Part shown: in pieces, positions 48,461 to 57,073 of the stretch
Position numbering within the stretch: position 1 is the stretch's first letter
How the letters are laid out: every line of letters begins with the position of its first letter
Assembly: GCA_002787535.1 (NCBI GenBank)
Contig: PCXB01000041.1
Span: 57,100 to 121,099, forward strand
Reading direction: 5' to 3'
Source: Deltaproteobacteria bacterium CG11_big_fil_rev_8_21_14_0_20_45_16
Lineage (GTDB): Bacteria > Bdellovibrionota > UBA2394
Length of the DNA: 64,000 nucleotides
Made by a program: the position numbers and the translations under genes
Notes under the pieces: generated by a model
Database searches by the model: none
The model's input: the letters and a program-made list of their open reading frames with translations, nothing else
What the model was told of the DNA's origin: nothing

Positions 48461-50245
48461 TTGGGAATGAGGTGGGCAATATGGCGCAGTGAGTTTGAAA
48501 AAATGCTAGATAGACGATTGACATACTTTTCAGAATTAGAGCGATTCATCCGTGAATGGGATGAAGTCTGTCAAGCGGTTGTATTTCAAGCGGCTCCCGA
48601 TTTGGAAAATGAAAAAAGTTTTGATTTAGCCATCCCTTGTTTTCAGTGGTCGAAAGTTAAAAAGCTTCCTCCAGCAAAAATTTCTGAAGCTCTCGCGGCA
48701 GCTCTCGAGCTTGCCAAGGATCATCTTGGCTTGGATGCTGTTGAGTCCTTAAATGCGTACGTTAATATTCGATTTCGTTCGGACATATTGCAGCGGGAAT
48801 TGGCAGCTCGAGAAGATGATCCCCTTCGGGCTTCTCGAGAAGCTCTTGCGGGGGAACGAATTGCAATTGATTTTTCCTCTCCTAATATTGCTAAGCCTTT
48901 CGGTTTTGGTCATTTGCGATCGACCAATATAGGAGCCGCGATATGTCGGATCTATCAGTCCTTGGGCGCGGAAGTAGTCCGCATCAATCATTTAGGTGAT
49001 TGGGGCACTCAGTTCGGTAAATTGATCACCGCCTATAAACATTTTGGGAATGCTGATTTTGTGAAGGGGGATCCAATTAACAACCTTTATGCTCTTTATG
49101 TAAAATTTCATGAAGAAGAGCAGAAGGACCCAGCCTTAATGGATGAGGCTAGAGAGTGGTTCGTAAAGTTAGAACAAGGAAATGAGGAGGCCAGGGAATT
49201 ATGGACTTGGTTTCGAGATGTTAGCTTTCATGAATTTAAGAAGATTTATGATCGCTTGGGCGTAAGCTTCGATTATGTAACGGGTGAAAGCTTTTACAAT
49301 GAATTGATGGAGGCCAGCGTTAGTCTAATTGAGTCCAAATCTCTTTTAAAGGAATCCGAGGGAGCACAAGTTGTTGACCTCGAGAGCTATGGGATGCCGC
49401 CTTGTTTGATTCGGAAGGCTGATGGATCAACTTTGTATGCCACCCGCGATATCGCTACGGCTGAATATCGAATGAAAACTTTTGAGCCCACCAAGCTAGT
49501 GTATGTTGTGGGTTCCGAGCAAAAGTTGCACTTTCGGCAAGTTTTTAAAGTTTTGGAATTGATGGGTTACCCATGGGGTGAAAGGTGGGTGCACGTCGAT
49601 TTTGGTTTGATCAAATCAGACCAGGGAAAGATGTCGACTCGAAAGGGTAATATCATTTTGCTTGAAGATGTTTTGAATCAAGCGGAAGAGCGGGCGCTTC
49701 AGATTATTGAGGAAAAGGAACTGACTAAGCCGGAGGAGCGTAGGTTGACACCTGCCGAGAAGAAAGAAGTCGCGAAGCTGGTGGGCCTTGGCGCGGTAAT
49801 ATTTTTTGATCTTAAGGCGAAGCGGACGAAAGATATTATTTTTAGTTGGGAAGATATTTTAAATTTTGAAGGCGATACGGGACCTTACCTGCAATATTCT
49901 TATGTAAGATTGGGTTCTTTATTGGAGCGCGCTAAGGCGGAATCGATTAAGTGGAGCAAAGCGGATTGGCCGCTTTTGGCTGTCGAAGAAGAGCGAGACC
50001 TTGTGCGGCATATTCTAAACTTTCCAGCGGCCGTCGAAGCCGCGGCTAAAGAGTTTGAACCCTCAGTAATCTCTCATGAGCTTTTGGAGCTAGCCGGAAG
50101 TTTTAACCGGTTTTATATGAAAGTTCCCATTCTTAAGGGTGAATCCGATCAGGTCGCTGGAAGGATGCATCTGATTGAAATGACCCGAAAGTTGTTGCGC
50201 CAAGGCTTGGAGCTCTTTGGTATCCAATGCCCTGATCGAATGTAG
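48461..50245 (+). CDS. argS: Arginyl-tRNA synthetase (start uncertain: TTG 48461 / ATG 48467 / ATG 48503)
   Basis: IDFSSPNIAKPFGFGHLRSTNIG, INHLGDWGTQFGKLI, GKMSTRKGNIILLEDVL, anticodon-binding C-terminus ending FGIQCPDRM. Confidence 0.95.
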   Translation: MGMRWAIWRSEFEKMLDRRLTYFSELERFIREWDEVCQAVVFQAAPDLENEKSFDLAIPCFQWSKVKKLPPAKISEALAAALELAKDHLGLDAVESLNAYVNIRFRSDILQRELAAREDDPLRASREALAGERIAIDFSSPNIAKPFGFGHLRSTNIGAAICRIYQSLGAEVVRINHLGDWGTQFGKLITAYKHFGNADFVKGDPINNLYALYVKFHEEEQKDPALMDEAREWFVKLEQGNEEARELWTWFRDVSFHEFKKIYDRLGVSFDYVTGESFYNELMEASVSLIESKSLLKESEGAQVVDLESYGMPPCLIRKADGSTLYATRDIATAEYRMKTFEPTKLVYVVGSEQKLHFRQVFKVLELMGYPWGERWVHVDFGLIKSDQGKMSTRKGNIILLEDVLNQAEERALQIIEEKELTKPEERRLTPAEKKEVAKLVGLGAVIFFDLKAKRTKDIIFSWEDILNFEGDTGPYLQYSYVRLGSLLERAKAESIKWSKADWPLLAVEEERDLVRHILNFPAAVEAAAKEFEPSVISHELLELAGSFNRFYMKVPILKGESDQVAGRMHLIEMTRKLLRQGLELFGIQCPDRM

Positions 50246-50265
50246 GCGCTAAGTCTCTAATTTTC

Positions 50266-51003
50266 TTGCCTATAATCATAAAAATGCTGCGGTCTGACGT
50301 TAGTTGGGCTATATTGCGAGTCAGAACGGGTTTTGAGGATAGGAAATTGAAGGGGTTAATAAGAGTTACATTTATATTTTCCTGCACTTTGTATCTGGTC
50401 TTTAGTTCGGATGTGATGCCTTCGGCGGTATCGACGGCGAGCTCTTGGTGTCGGTGGGGCTTCATTCGACTTCATAAGGGAGCTAAGCGCGGCCAATCAT
50501 CCATTGATCTGACGGATTTTGAGTCTCGAGAAATCGAAAAATTCGTTCAAGCAGCATTAAGTGTGCACTTGAAAACGTTTGATGTCGCACTTCGCTCGAT
50601 GGGTTTGAAGCTTGGTGATGTCAATCGCATTGGGTTGCCTGTCGTTCAGGCTGTTGAGGGTGAGGAGAATACGGAAGGTCCCTTTGGCGATGCGATAGCT
50701 GGATACGGGATCTTGATAAAAGTTGGGCTCTATTCAGGTCATGGAGACTTTAGGCATAACTTAGAAAGTTTTGAGACGCAAATGGAGTCCATCAATGAAA
50801 GACTCAGAAAACCCCGTAAGTGGCACTGGAGAGGCTTTCGTCCTTACCATGTCTTTGTCGATCTTTCGCATGGTCTTGTGATTGGGGTTCGAGATGTCGC
50901 TACCGGTAAAGTCGTGGTCGCTGCGCCTGTCGAAGGCACCGAGGCGATTTCACCTCAGACCAATGATTGGATCTTAAGGAATCTTTTAAAGATCACTCCT
51001 TAG
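50266..51003 (+). CDS. Hypothetical protein
   Basis: Long ORF after argS with coding-like composition; no recognised domain. Confidence 0.42.
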   Translation: MPIIIKMLRSDVSWAILRVRTGFEDRKLKGLIRVTFIFSCTLYLVFSSDVMPSAVSTASSWCRWGFIRLHKGAKRGQSSIDLTDFESREIEKFVQAALSVHLKTFDVALRSMGLKLGDVNRIGLPVVQAVEGEENTEGPFGDAIAGYGILIKVGLYSGHGDFRHNLESFETQMESINERLRKPRKWHWRGFRPYHVFVDLSHGLVIGVRDVATGKVVVAAPVEGTEAISPQTNDWILRNLLKITP

Positions 51004-51453
51004 CTAATCTTTCTTTTTTGATTCACAACATGTTTCAACAAATTGATTGAAAAGCTCTGCAAGCTCGTGAAAGGCATCGGTCTTTCTAAATTTTAATTTT
51101 TTATCAGGGAGACTGCGATTATGAATCGCTTTTTCAAGAGCCTTTTGCATCTTAAAAATGGGTCCAGTTAAGCGGTGGGTGTAGACCATCATATAAACCC
51201 ACATCAGTATTCCAAAAACGACACAGATTCCACCAAACCAAATGGCCAAATCCTTTGCCTGATCTATAAGCAAAAGTTTCGTGGCAAGTTGATCGTGAAT
51301 TCTAAACTCCGAGGTTCGGTCAGCGACCTCTGCAAATCGAAGAAAGAAAATACTGATACAGGCAGTCAAAAACACAATAAACCAAAGCATGAAAGTCGAA
51401 GCGATTTTCATTTGAAGCTTCTTGTGGGTGAAAACTCGAAACCGAATGAACAT
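51004..51453 (-). CDS. Two-TM protein ending in a HAMP-like segment
   Basis: TM helices IASTFMLWFIVFLTACISIFFL and AIWFGGICVVFGILMWVYMMVY followed by HRLTGPIFKMQKALEKA. Confidence 0.6.
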   Translation of the reverse strand: MFIRFRVFTHKKLQMKIASTFMLWFIVFLTACISIFFLRFAEVADRTSEFRIHDQLATKLLLIDQAKDLAIWFGGICVVFGILMWVYMMVYTHRLTGPIFKMQKALEKAIHNRSLPDKKLKFRKTDAFHELAELFNQFVETCCESKKKD

Positions 51454-51504
51454 ACCGTTAGTTTGAAGAATCTCTGGCCACGCGTAAAGCCGGGATTGAT
51501 AGGC

Positions 51505-53364
51505 TCAAATTTCAACTAGATGGGCGCGATATAGATCAGTTTCGCCTTTTACGGGAATGGCGATCTCCTGGGTTTGGATCTCGGAAAATACGAGATTCCT
51601 GGTTTCGGAGCCAATGAGAATTCGGCCTCTTGGGCAGGCTGCTTCGAGGCGTTGAGTAAAATTCACGGTCGCTCCAAGAACTGTATAGTTAAAATGCTTT
51701 GAGCTGCCTGTATTGCCGATCATGATGGGTCCGGAGTTTACGCCGATACGTATATCAATTTTTCTTCTAAGACCAAAGACCAATGGATCGTCATTCTGAA
51801 TCTTCGCAATCCAATTTTGTATTTGTACGGCCGAGCGAACGGCTGACAGGGCTGCTAACTTGGGATCGTCCTTTTCTTCATAGTCGCCGAAAAAAGCTAA
51901 AAGCCCATCGCCTGTCTTCTTGTCGATCGTACCTCCGTTTGCAAAAATAATGGGATCAATGGCGGAGAAAAACTTTTTGACGAACGCAAAGACGCGTTCC
52001 GGGCCAAGTTCTTCAGAGATCTTCGAGAAACCTTCGATATCCAAAAGTAAGGTTGTCATTTGTCGCATTCTTCCGCTCAAGTCGAGTTGTTCCTTTCGCT
52101 TGAGTAGTCTTTTGAGTCGATCCCCACTCACATAGCCAGTAAGAGCTCGCTCCATAAGGTTTCGATCCTCAAAATCCAGTTTTACTCGAGTGCCGATACC
52201 CGTAAGGGCTAAAAAGAAAAGCGCGGTGAACTCCTCGATAGGCGTAGTACGTGTATTCCAAAACAAACTTAACAATATATCTATGCCCAGATAGGCCACA
52301 AGAACTCCAATGGCAGCAGCGAAACAGGTTAAAGCACGGGCATTCCACGCGATCAAGAGCATGAGGCTGGCCAAAGCGCCAAAAAGACAAAGCTCTAAAA
52401 GATCAAGTCGAGTCGATGACCATGGAGAATGGTTTTCCAGCATATTACTAATGGCGGTAGCGACGAGTCGTCCCCATGTAAGTCGTTTGCCATCGTAACT
52501 AGAAATATAGGAGGAGGAGTCAATGATATTAACAATCAGAATTTTCGATGATGGCTCTAGTTCTTCGATCTTGGAAAGGGTCAAGAAATCGTTCTTATAA
52601 AAAAATAAATCTAAGGGGTTGCTCCATTCGATTTGCTGACCGGACTCCAACAGGCAGGCAACTCTTTTTTTGCGAATCAACTTAAATGCTGTGCAGAGAT
52701 GGACGGCTTTCATAGCACTTAAGCCAATGCTGGGCAAGTAGTAGCGCGAAGCCTGAAGGGCGAGTGGGTAGGTCGAGACAAATTGAGCTGCAGCGGTAGC
52801 GACGTCTTGGGTGTAAAACAGATTTCCAAAAAGCGCCGGGGGCTCATAGTAATCTGGGGATGATGGTTCCAAGCGCACAAAGCGACTCAGAAATGTTGGT
52901 TCGGGTTGTGGGAGAGCGCGAGCCGCGATGACCTCTGCAGTCTTGGGACCCGTGTCACCCTCTTGCTCACTATAGGGTCGAATAAAATTGGGGTGGTCTA
53001 AGAGAGCTTTCAAATATTTGGAGCTGATTAGTTCATTGGGGTCAAGATTGGCGACAATGGGACCCGGGTATTGAAGAAGCTTCTTTGTAAGGCCTTCCTG
53101 GAGCGCTTCGTCCATCCAGATTCGGCTCCGATATGACAACTCCAGTTCGAGTAGTTGAACTTTTGAGGAGGCTCGCATCTTCACGGGCGACCAGTTTTGC
53201 TGTAACGATTGCTTCACACCCAGCCAATGCCGATCTAAGAAATTGAAAATACTAGGTTTTTCAATTTCAAATTGAGCGTCAAAAAACTGCCAGCCCGCAA
53301 GAGTGCAACTGAGGCTTATAGCAAGGCCCCATAAACCCCCGAATTTCTTAAGGCTCCGTGGCAT
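51505..53364 (-). CDS. CHASE2-like sensor plus class III adenylate/guanylate cyclase
   Basis: TTLLLDIEGFSKISEELGPERVFAFVKKFFSAIDPIIFANGGTIDKKTGDGLLAFFGD, IDIRIGVNSGPIMIGNTGSSKHFNYTVLGATVNFTQRLEA; N-terminal extracytoplasmic region and three TMs. Confidence 0.9.
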   Translation of the reverse strand: MPRSLKKFGGLWGLAISLSCTLAGWQFFDAQFEIEKPSIFNFLDRHWLGVKQSLQQNWSPVKMRASSKVQLLELELSYRSRIWMDEALQEGLTKKLLQYPGPIVANLDPNELISSKYLKALLDHPNFIRPYSEQEGDTGPKTAEVIAARALPQPEPTFLSRFVRLEPSSPDYYEPPALFGNLFYTQDVATAAAQFVSTYPLALQASRYYLPSIGLSAMKAVHLCTAFKLIRKKRVACLLESGQQIEWSNPLDLFFYKNDFLTLSKIEELEPSSKILIVNIIDSSSYISSYDGKRLTWGRLVATAISNMLENHSPWSSTRLDLLELCLFGALASLMLLIAWNARALTCFAAAIGVLVAYLGIDILLSLFWNTRTTPIEEFTALFFLALTGIGTRVKLDFEDRNLMERALTGYVSGDRLKRLLKRKEQLDLSGRMRQMTTLLLDIEGFSKISEELGPERVFAFVKKFFSAIDPIIFANGGTIDKKTGDGLLAFFGDYEEKDDPKLAALSAVRSAVQIQNWIAKIQNDDPLVFGLRRKIDIRIGVNSGPIMIGNTGSSKHFNYTVLGATVNFTQRLEAACPRGRILIGSETRNLVFSEIQTQEIAIPVKGETDLYRAHLVEI

Positions 53365-53628
53365 TTATCTCTCCTCTCCGTGTCAAAAGTACAACGCTCT
53401 GCAGGCGACTTGACAGACACTTTGCATGATATTATCAGATGTTGCCTGGCCTGTAACTTTTGTTCCATTCATTTTAATGAACAATTTTAGCATCTTATAA
53501 CTGTATTGCTGCGTGGCCATTACTTTCGTTTCTTTGGCATCAGTTTTGCAACTACCAGAAATGCGTCAGGCGATTGGCTGAAAAAAGAGCTTATAAAATA
53601 AATTGGAACCTAAGGAGAGGACGGTCTT

Positions 53629-53991
53629 ATGAGTAAAAAAATAGTAATTAAAAAGTATCCTAATAGAAAACTTTATAACACGGATACCGCTAGCTACATC
53701 TCTTACAAAGATATTGTTGAGATGATCAAAGCTGGCCACAGCGTGATGGTTGTCGATAATCGAACGAAGCAAGACATCACACGATTTACTTTAACTCAGA
53801 TTCTTTTCCAAAAAGAGCGAGAGTTCTTGAAGAGCTTACCAGAGAGTACTCTTGAAACTGCGATCAAACAAGAAACTGGTCTTATCTCGAATAGCTTAAC
53901 TCAGTTTGGTTCGGGTTCTGCTGGTGGCAATGCTGATACTGGAAGCGCCGCAGCAGCGGGTGCCGGTTCTGGCTCTGTCGTAAACAACTAA
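53629..53991 (+). CDS. PHA/PHB accumulation regulator DNA-binding domain protein
   Basis: IVIKKYPNRKLYNTDTASYISYKDIVEMIKAGHSVMVVDNRTKQDITRFTLTQIL; Gly/Ala/Ser-rich tail. Confidence 0.9.
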   Translation: MSKKIVIKKYPNRKLYNTDTASYISYKDIVEMIKAGHSVMVVDNRTKQDITRFTLTQILFQKEREFLKSLPESTLETAIKQETGLISNSLTQFGSGSAGGNADTGSAAAAGAGSGSVVNN

Positions 53992-54023
53992 TTTTCCAGT
54001 GATACCTTGATATCCTTAATCCC

Positions 54024-54058
54024 AGGGGGCTGAGCGAAAGTTCAGTCCCCTTTTTTTT
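54024..54058 (+). terminator. Rho-independent terminator
   Basis: AGGGGGCTGA-loop-TCAGTCCCCT followed by T8, after the stop at 53991. Confidence 0.85.
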
Positions 54059-54115
54059 GCAACGCAGCAAGGATCCTGATAAAAATTTGTGTTAGTATTT
54101 GTTAAGGGGGTATCA

Positions 54116-55084
54116 ATGAGGAGGGGATTTGCATTTTTCGGTTGCCTGTCATTTTCTGCGGGGCTTATAGCGCATGAAGTAAATTCATTAGATATCCCGC
54201 TTCCACACTCTTACGCGGCGCTTGGAGATAGCATGACGGAAGCTTTGCTATCTGACTACAGCGTCGAGACTGGTATTCCGAATGCTGAACTTGTTCGGAT
54301 GATGAAGTTTCTAGAGATCAGCGATCCGACTGAGAGACTGGTAAGCTTTCGATCGAATTATGCGGCGCTCGACAAGTCATGGGCCACTGGCGGTGACGAG
54401 GAAAACTTAGTTGTTTCACATTTCGAAAGGCTGAAAGCTTATGTTCCGAATATCGAAGCTTTCAATTTCTCAGTAACAGGAGCGGAATCGGTGGACCTTG
54501 CGCATCAAGTTGATGCGGTACTTAGTTATCAAGACGGTCAGAATTTTTTATTTGATTATATAACAATCATGATCGGCGCCAATGATATTGGCAGTGAGAC
54601 ATTAGACGGTATTACGGCCGCGCCCATTTTTGTGGGTAGAATTGAATCCGCCCTTCGACGTCTCTTGAATCAGAATCCTGAGCTTGAGGCGCTTATTGTT
54701 GGTGTTCCGGATATTCAATCGGTGTTTAGAGAGACGGAAGGTCTTGTGGTCAAGCGAGTGCTCGGAAATGATCTAAGCTGCGGATTTATTCGGCGAACCA
54801 TCTATGGAGATTTTGCTGTTTTCAAAGTTGAGGATGAAGAGCTTACTCGACAAGTTAGCGAAATTTTGTCTCAGTATCGGACCGGAACGATCGAGATGGT
54901 TGCTCGACTTCAAGAAGAATTTCCATCCTCTTATCTTAAAACCATTCAAAATTTGCGAAGTAAGCAGTTAACCAAAAAACTTGTCAGTGTGGATTGCTTT
55001 CATCCTTCTGAGTGGGGTCAGGCCGAATTGGCTGAAAAGACTTGGTTAGGCGGTTTTTGGCCCACTATGGGGATCGAATTTTAG
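54116..55084 (+). CDS. SGNH/GDSL-family hydrolase
   Basis: YAALGDSMTEAL (GDS block), TIMIGANDIG, VDCFHPSEWGQ; SD AAGGGGG before ATG at 54116. Confidence 0.85.
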   Translation: MRRGFAFFGCLSFSAGLIAHEVNSLDIPLPHSYAALGDSMTEALLSDYSVETGIPNAELVRMMKFLEISDPTERLVSFRSNYAALDKSWATGGDEENLVVSHFERLKAYVPNIEAFNFSVTGAESVDLAHQVDAVLSYQDGQNFLFDYITIMIGANDIGSETLDGITAAPIFVGRIESALRRLLNQNPELEALIVGVPDIQSVFRETEGLVVKRVLGNDLSCGFIRRTIYGDFAVFKVEDEELTRQVSEILSQYRTGTIEMVARLQEEFPSSYLKTIQNLRSKQLTKKLVSVDCFHPSEWGQAELAEKTWLGGFWPTMGIEF

Positions 55085-55489
55085 TCATCCTGTTGTTTCG
55101 GGCTTTCGACGATTGGATTTTTTGTCGCTTTGACGATGCTTTTCTTGAAGCATCTTTTCTTTAGCGCGTTTTGATCGTTTGCGTTTTTGTCGCCGAATCT
55201 TTTCAATGGCCTGTTGTTTTTCGGAAGCCCGCTTGTTTTGAATTTGATCCATTTTGTCGCAGAGAATTTGTCGCGCCAAATAGCGATTGTCTTGCTGGGA
55301 TCTGGTTTTCTGGCATTTAACCTCGAGGCCACTGGGGTTGTGTTTGAGGTAAACGCAGGAACTAACTTTATTGACGTTTTGACCGCCCTTTCCTGAGCTG
55401 CGGATAAACTTTTCTTGAAGATCATGCTCGTAAAGTCCAAGTTGGGCCATTTGTTCTTCAAGTTTTTTCCATTTGTCAGGGCGAATCAT
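55085..55489 (-). CDS. Release-factor-like protein (GGQ domain, ArfB/mtRF-R type)
   Basis: EKFIRSSGKGGQNVNKVSSCVYLKHNPSGLEVKCQKTRSQQDNRYLARQIL, Lys/Arg-rich C-terminus. Confidence 0.9.
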   Translation of the reverse strand: MIRPDKWKKLEEQMAQLGLYEHDLQEKFIRSSGKGGQNVNKVSSCVYLKHNPSGLEVKCQKTRSQQDNRYLARQILCDKMDQIQNKRASEKQQAIEKIRRQKRKRSKRAKEKMLQEKHRQSDKKSNRRKPETTG

Positions 55490-55506
55490 TGATCTATTAT
55501 GCAGCC

Positions 55507-56010
55507 ATGGCTGGTATTTGGAGAAGATGTAGTTCTTGTAAGTCCGAGATTTTGCAGGGGACGCCCTACTATGTTTGTTCCGTGTCGACGTGTCAGCAGA
55601 AGCGAACTAACTACGCTTTTTGCAGCGTCGAGTGCTGGGATCAGCATATCCCGGTTGAGCGGCATCGAGGCGATTCGGTTTCAGCCAATGAAAAAAGGGC
55701 ACCGATGGTGGATGAGTCTCAAGAGTCCGTTTCCACTGGTCCAAATCCGCCCGCTCAGAGGCGAACGATTGTGACAAGTGGGGGCGCGAATTCTGCACCG
55801 CCCCCCTCCAGCTCCAGCACGAGTGTTGATGGCGAGATTTTGGTAGTAGCTTCAAAAGTGAAAAAATACATATCGGATCGCTCGGGAATGAATACGAGTG
55901 CCAGCGCGTTTGAGGGTCTTACGGATCGAATCCGCTGGCTCTGCGATAAGGCGATCGAAAAGGCTCGTGAGGACGGTCGAAAAACCGTTATGGATCGAGA
56001 TATTCCCTGA
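55507..56010 (+). CDS. Zinc finger-bacterial histone-fold fusion protein
   Basis: N-terminal Cx2C-x12-Cx4C-x9-Cx3C-x3-H-x5-H; C-terminal EILVVASKVKKYISDRSGMNTSASAFEGLTDRIRWLCDKAIEKAREDGRKTVMDRDIP resembles Bdellovibrio-type histone folds. ATG at 55507 preferred over TTG 55489. Confidence 0.8.
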   Translation: MAGIWRRCSSCKSEILQGTPYYVCSVSTCQQKRTNYAFCSVECWDQHIPVERHRGDSVSANEKRAPMVDESQESVSTGPNPPAQRRTIVTSGGANSAPPPSSSSTSVDGEILVVASKVKKYISDRSGMNTSASAFEGLTDRIRWLCDKAIEKAREDGRKTVMDRDIP

Positions 56011-56067
56011 GTTGTGTCCCTTCGAATTTAGATTGAAGCCTAAGCCGGGCTTCGTTAAAGGTTTGAG

Positions 56068-56604
56068 ATGCGTTTTTTTAGTACGATCGCTTGTTTTTTG
56101 GTTTTTGATATATTTTCAGGTAGTCAAGTCAAAGCTTCCGAAACCTGGTCCTTTGGTGCAGAACTCGGAGGCTTTCATTTTCGAGATGAGGACTTCCTTT
56201 CAAATCTCGATGTGAGTTCCGGTGCGTACCTGGGATTCAAAATTAGTATGAAATTGAACGAAGACTTTTCACTATCTCTTAGGGCTGTGAGTCATGCGAG
56301 TACAGAGGAGCTTGGAAGTGTTCGTGAGTATATATTCAATAATTTTGTTGGCCTGATAGGCGAGTATCACTTTTGGGATCCATTTTATATAAGGCTTGGT
56401 CCAGGGATTGTGGCGGCCTACAACACGCTTAGAAATTCAGATCCCCGCTTTGGTTTTGGAAGCGATATCGGGTTGGGTTGGACTTTTTGGCAATCTACGG
56501 CGATTGCCATGGATTGGAATCTTTCTATTTTACCGCAGTGGTATCAAAGTGATGATGGCGGTATGGCGTATCTAGTAGCGACTGGCATTGGTTTTAACTT
56601 TTAA
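56068..56604 (+). CDS. Putative outer-membrane beta-barrel protein
   Basis: Signal peptide, amphipathic beta pattern, C-terminal ...YLVATGIGFNF. Confidence 0.65.
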   Translation: MRFFSTIACFLVFDIFSGSQVKASETWSFGAELGGFHFRDEDFLSNLDVSSGAYLGFKISMKLNEDFSLSLRAVSHASTEELGSVREYIFNNFVGLIGEYHFWDPFYIRLGPGIVAAYNTLRNSDPRFGFGSDIGLGWTFWQSTAIAMDWNLSILPQWYQSDDGGMAYLVATGIGFNF

Positions 56605-56626
56605 AAAAGGGCGAGGGAGTTATCTG

Positions 56627-57058
56627 ATGGAAATTAAATTTAAAAAACTCAATCAAGCTGCACAAATTCCAAGTTATCAATCCAAGGGTGCGTCAGGTTT
56701 TGATTTTCATAGTGTTGAAGATGTCATTTTGCACCCGGGACAAGTCCATTTGGTTTCCACAGGACTTAGCGTGGAAATGCCAGAAGGCTATGAGCTTCAG
56801 GTTCGCGCGCGTTCTGGTCTGGCTGCTAAGAAGGGCGTTTTTCTGGTCAATGGTATTGGAACGATTGATTCGGATTATCGAGGCGAAATCAAAATCATTC
56901 TTTCGACCTGCCAACGCTCGCCTGTGGAGCTCAAGGCGGGTGAGAGAGTTGCTCAAGGTGTCGTTATGAAAATTGAGCAGGCTGCCATCGCGGAATCTGC
57001 AGAATTATCCGAGACACTTCGTGGAGTGGGTGGTTTTGGAAGTACGGGTGTTGCTTAA
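56627..57058 (+). CDS. dut: dUTP diphosphatase
   Basis: KGASGFDFHS, VRARSGLAAKKGVFLVNGIGTIDSDYRGEIKI, GERVAQGVV, LRGVGGFGSTG. Confidence 0.96.
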   Translation: MEIKFKKLNQAAQIPSYQSKGASGFDFHSVEDVILHPGQVHLVSTGLSVEMPEGYELQVRARSGLAAKKGVFLVNGIGTIDSDYRGEIKIILSTCQRSPVELKAGERVAQGVVMKIEQAAIAESAELSETLRGVGGFGSTGVA

Positions 57059-57073
57059 GATTCTACCTGGAAT

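Noticed and set aside
55081-55461. 126-aa ORF overlapping the GGQ protein in another frame
   Set aside because: Shadow ORF of a Lys/Arg-rich gene; the GGQ frame is clearly the coding one.
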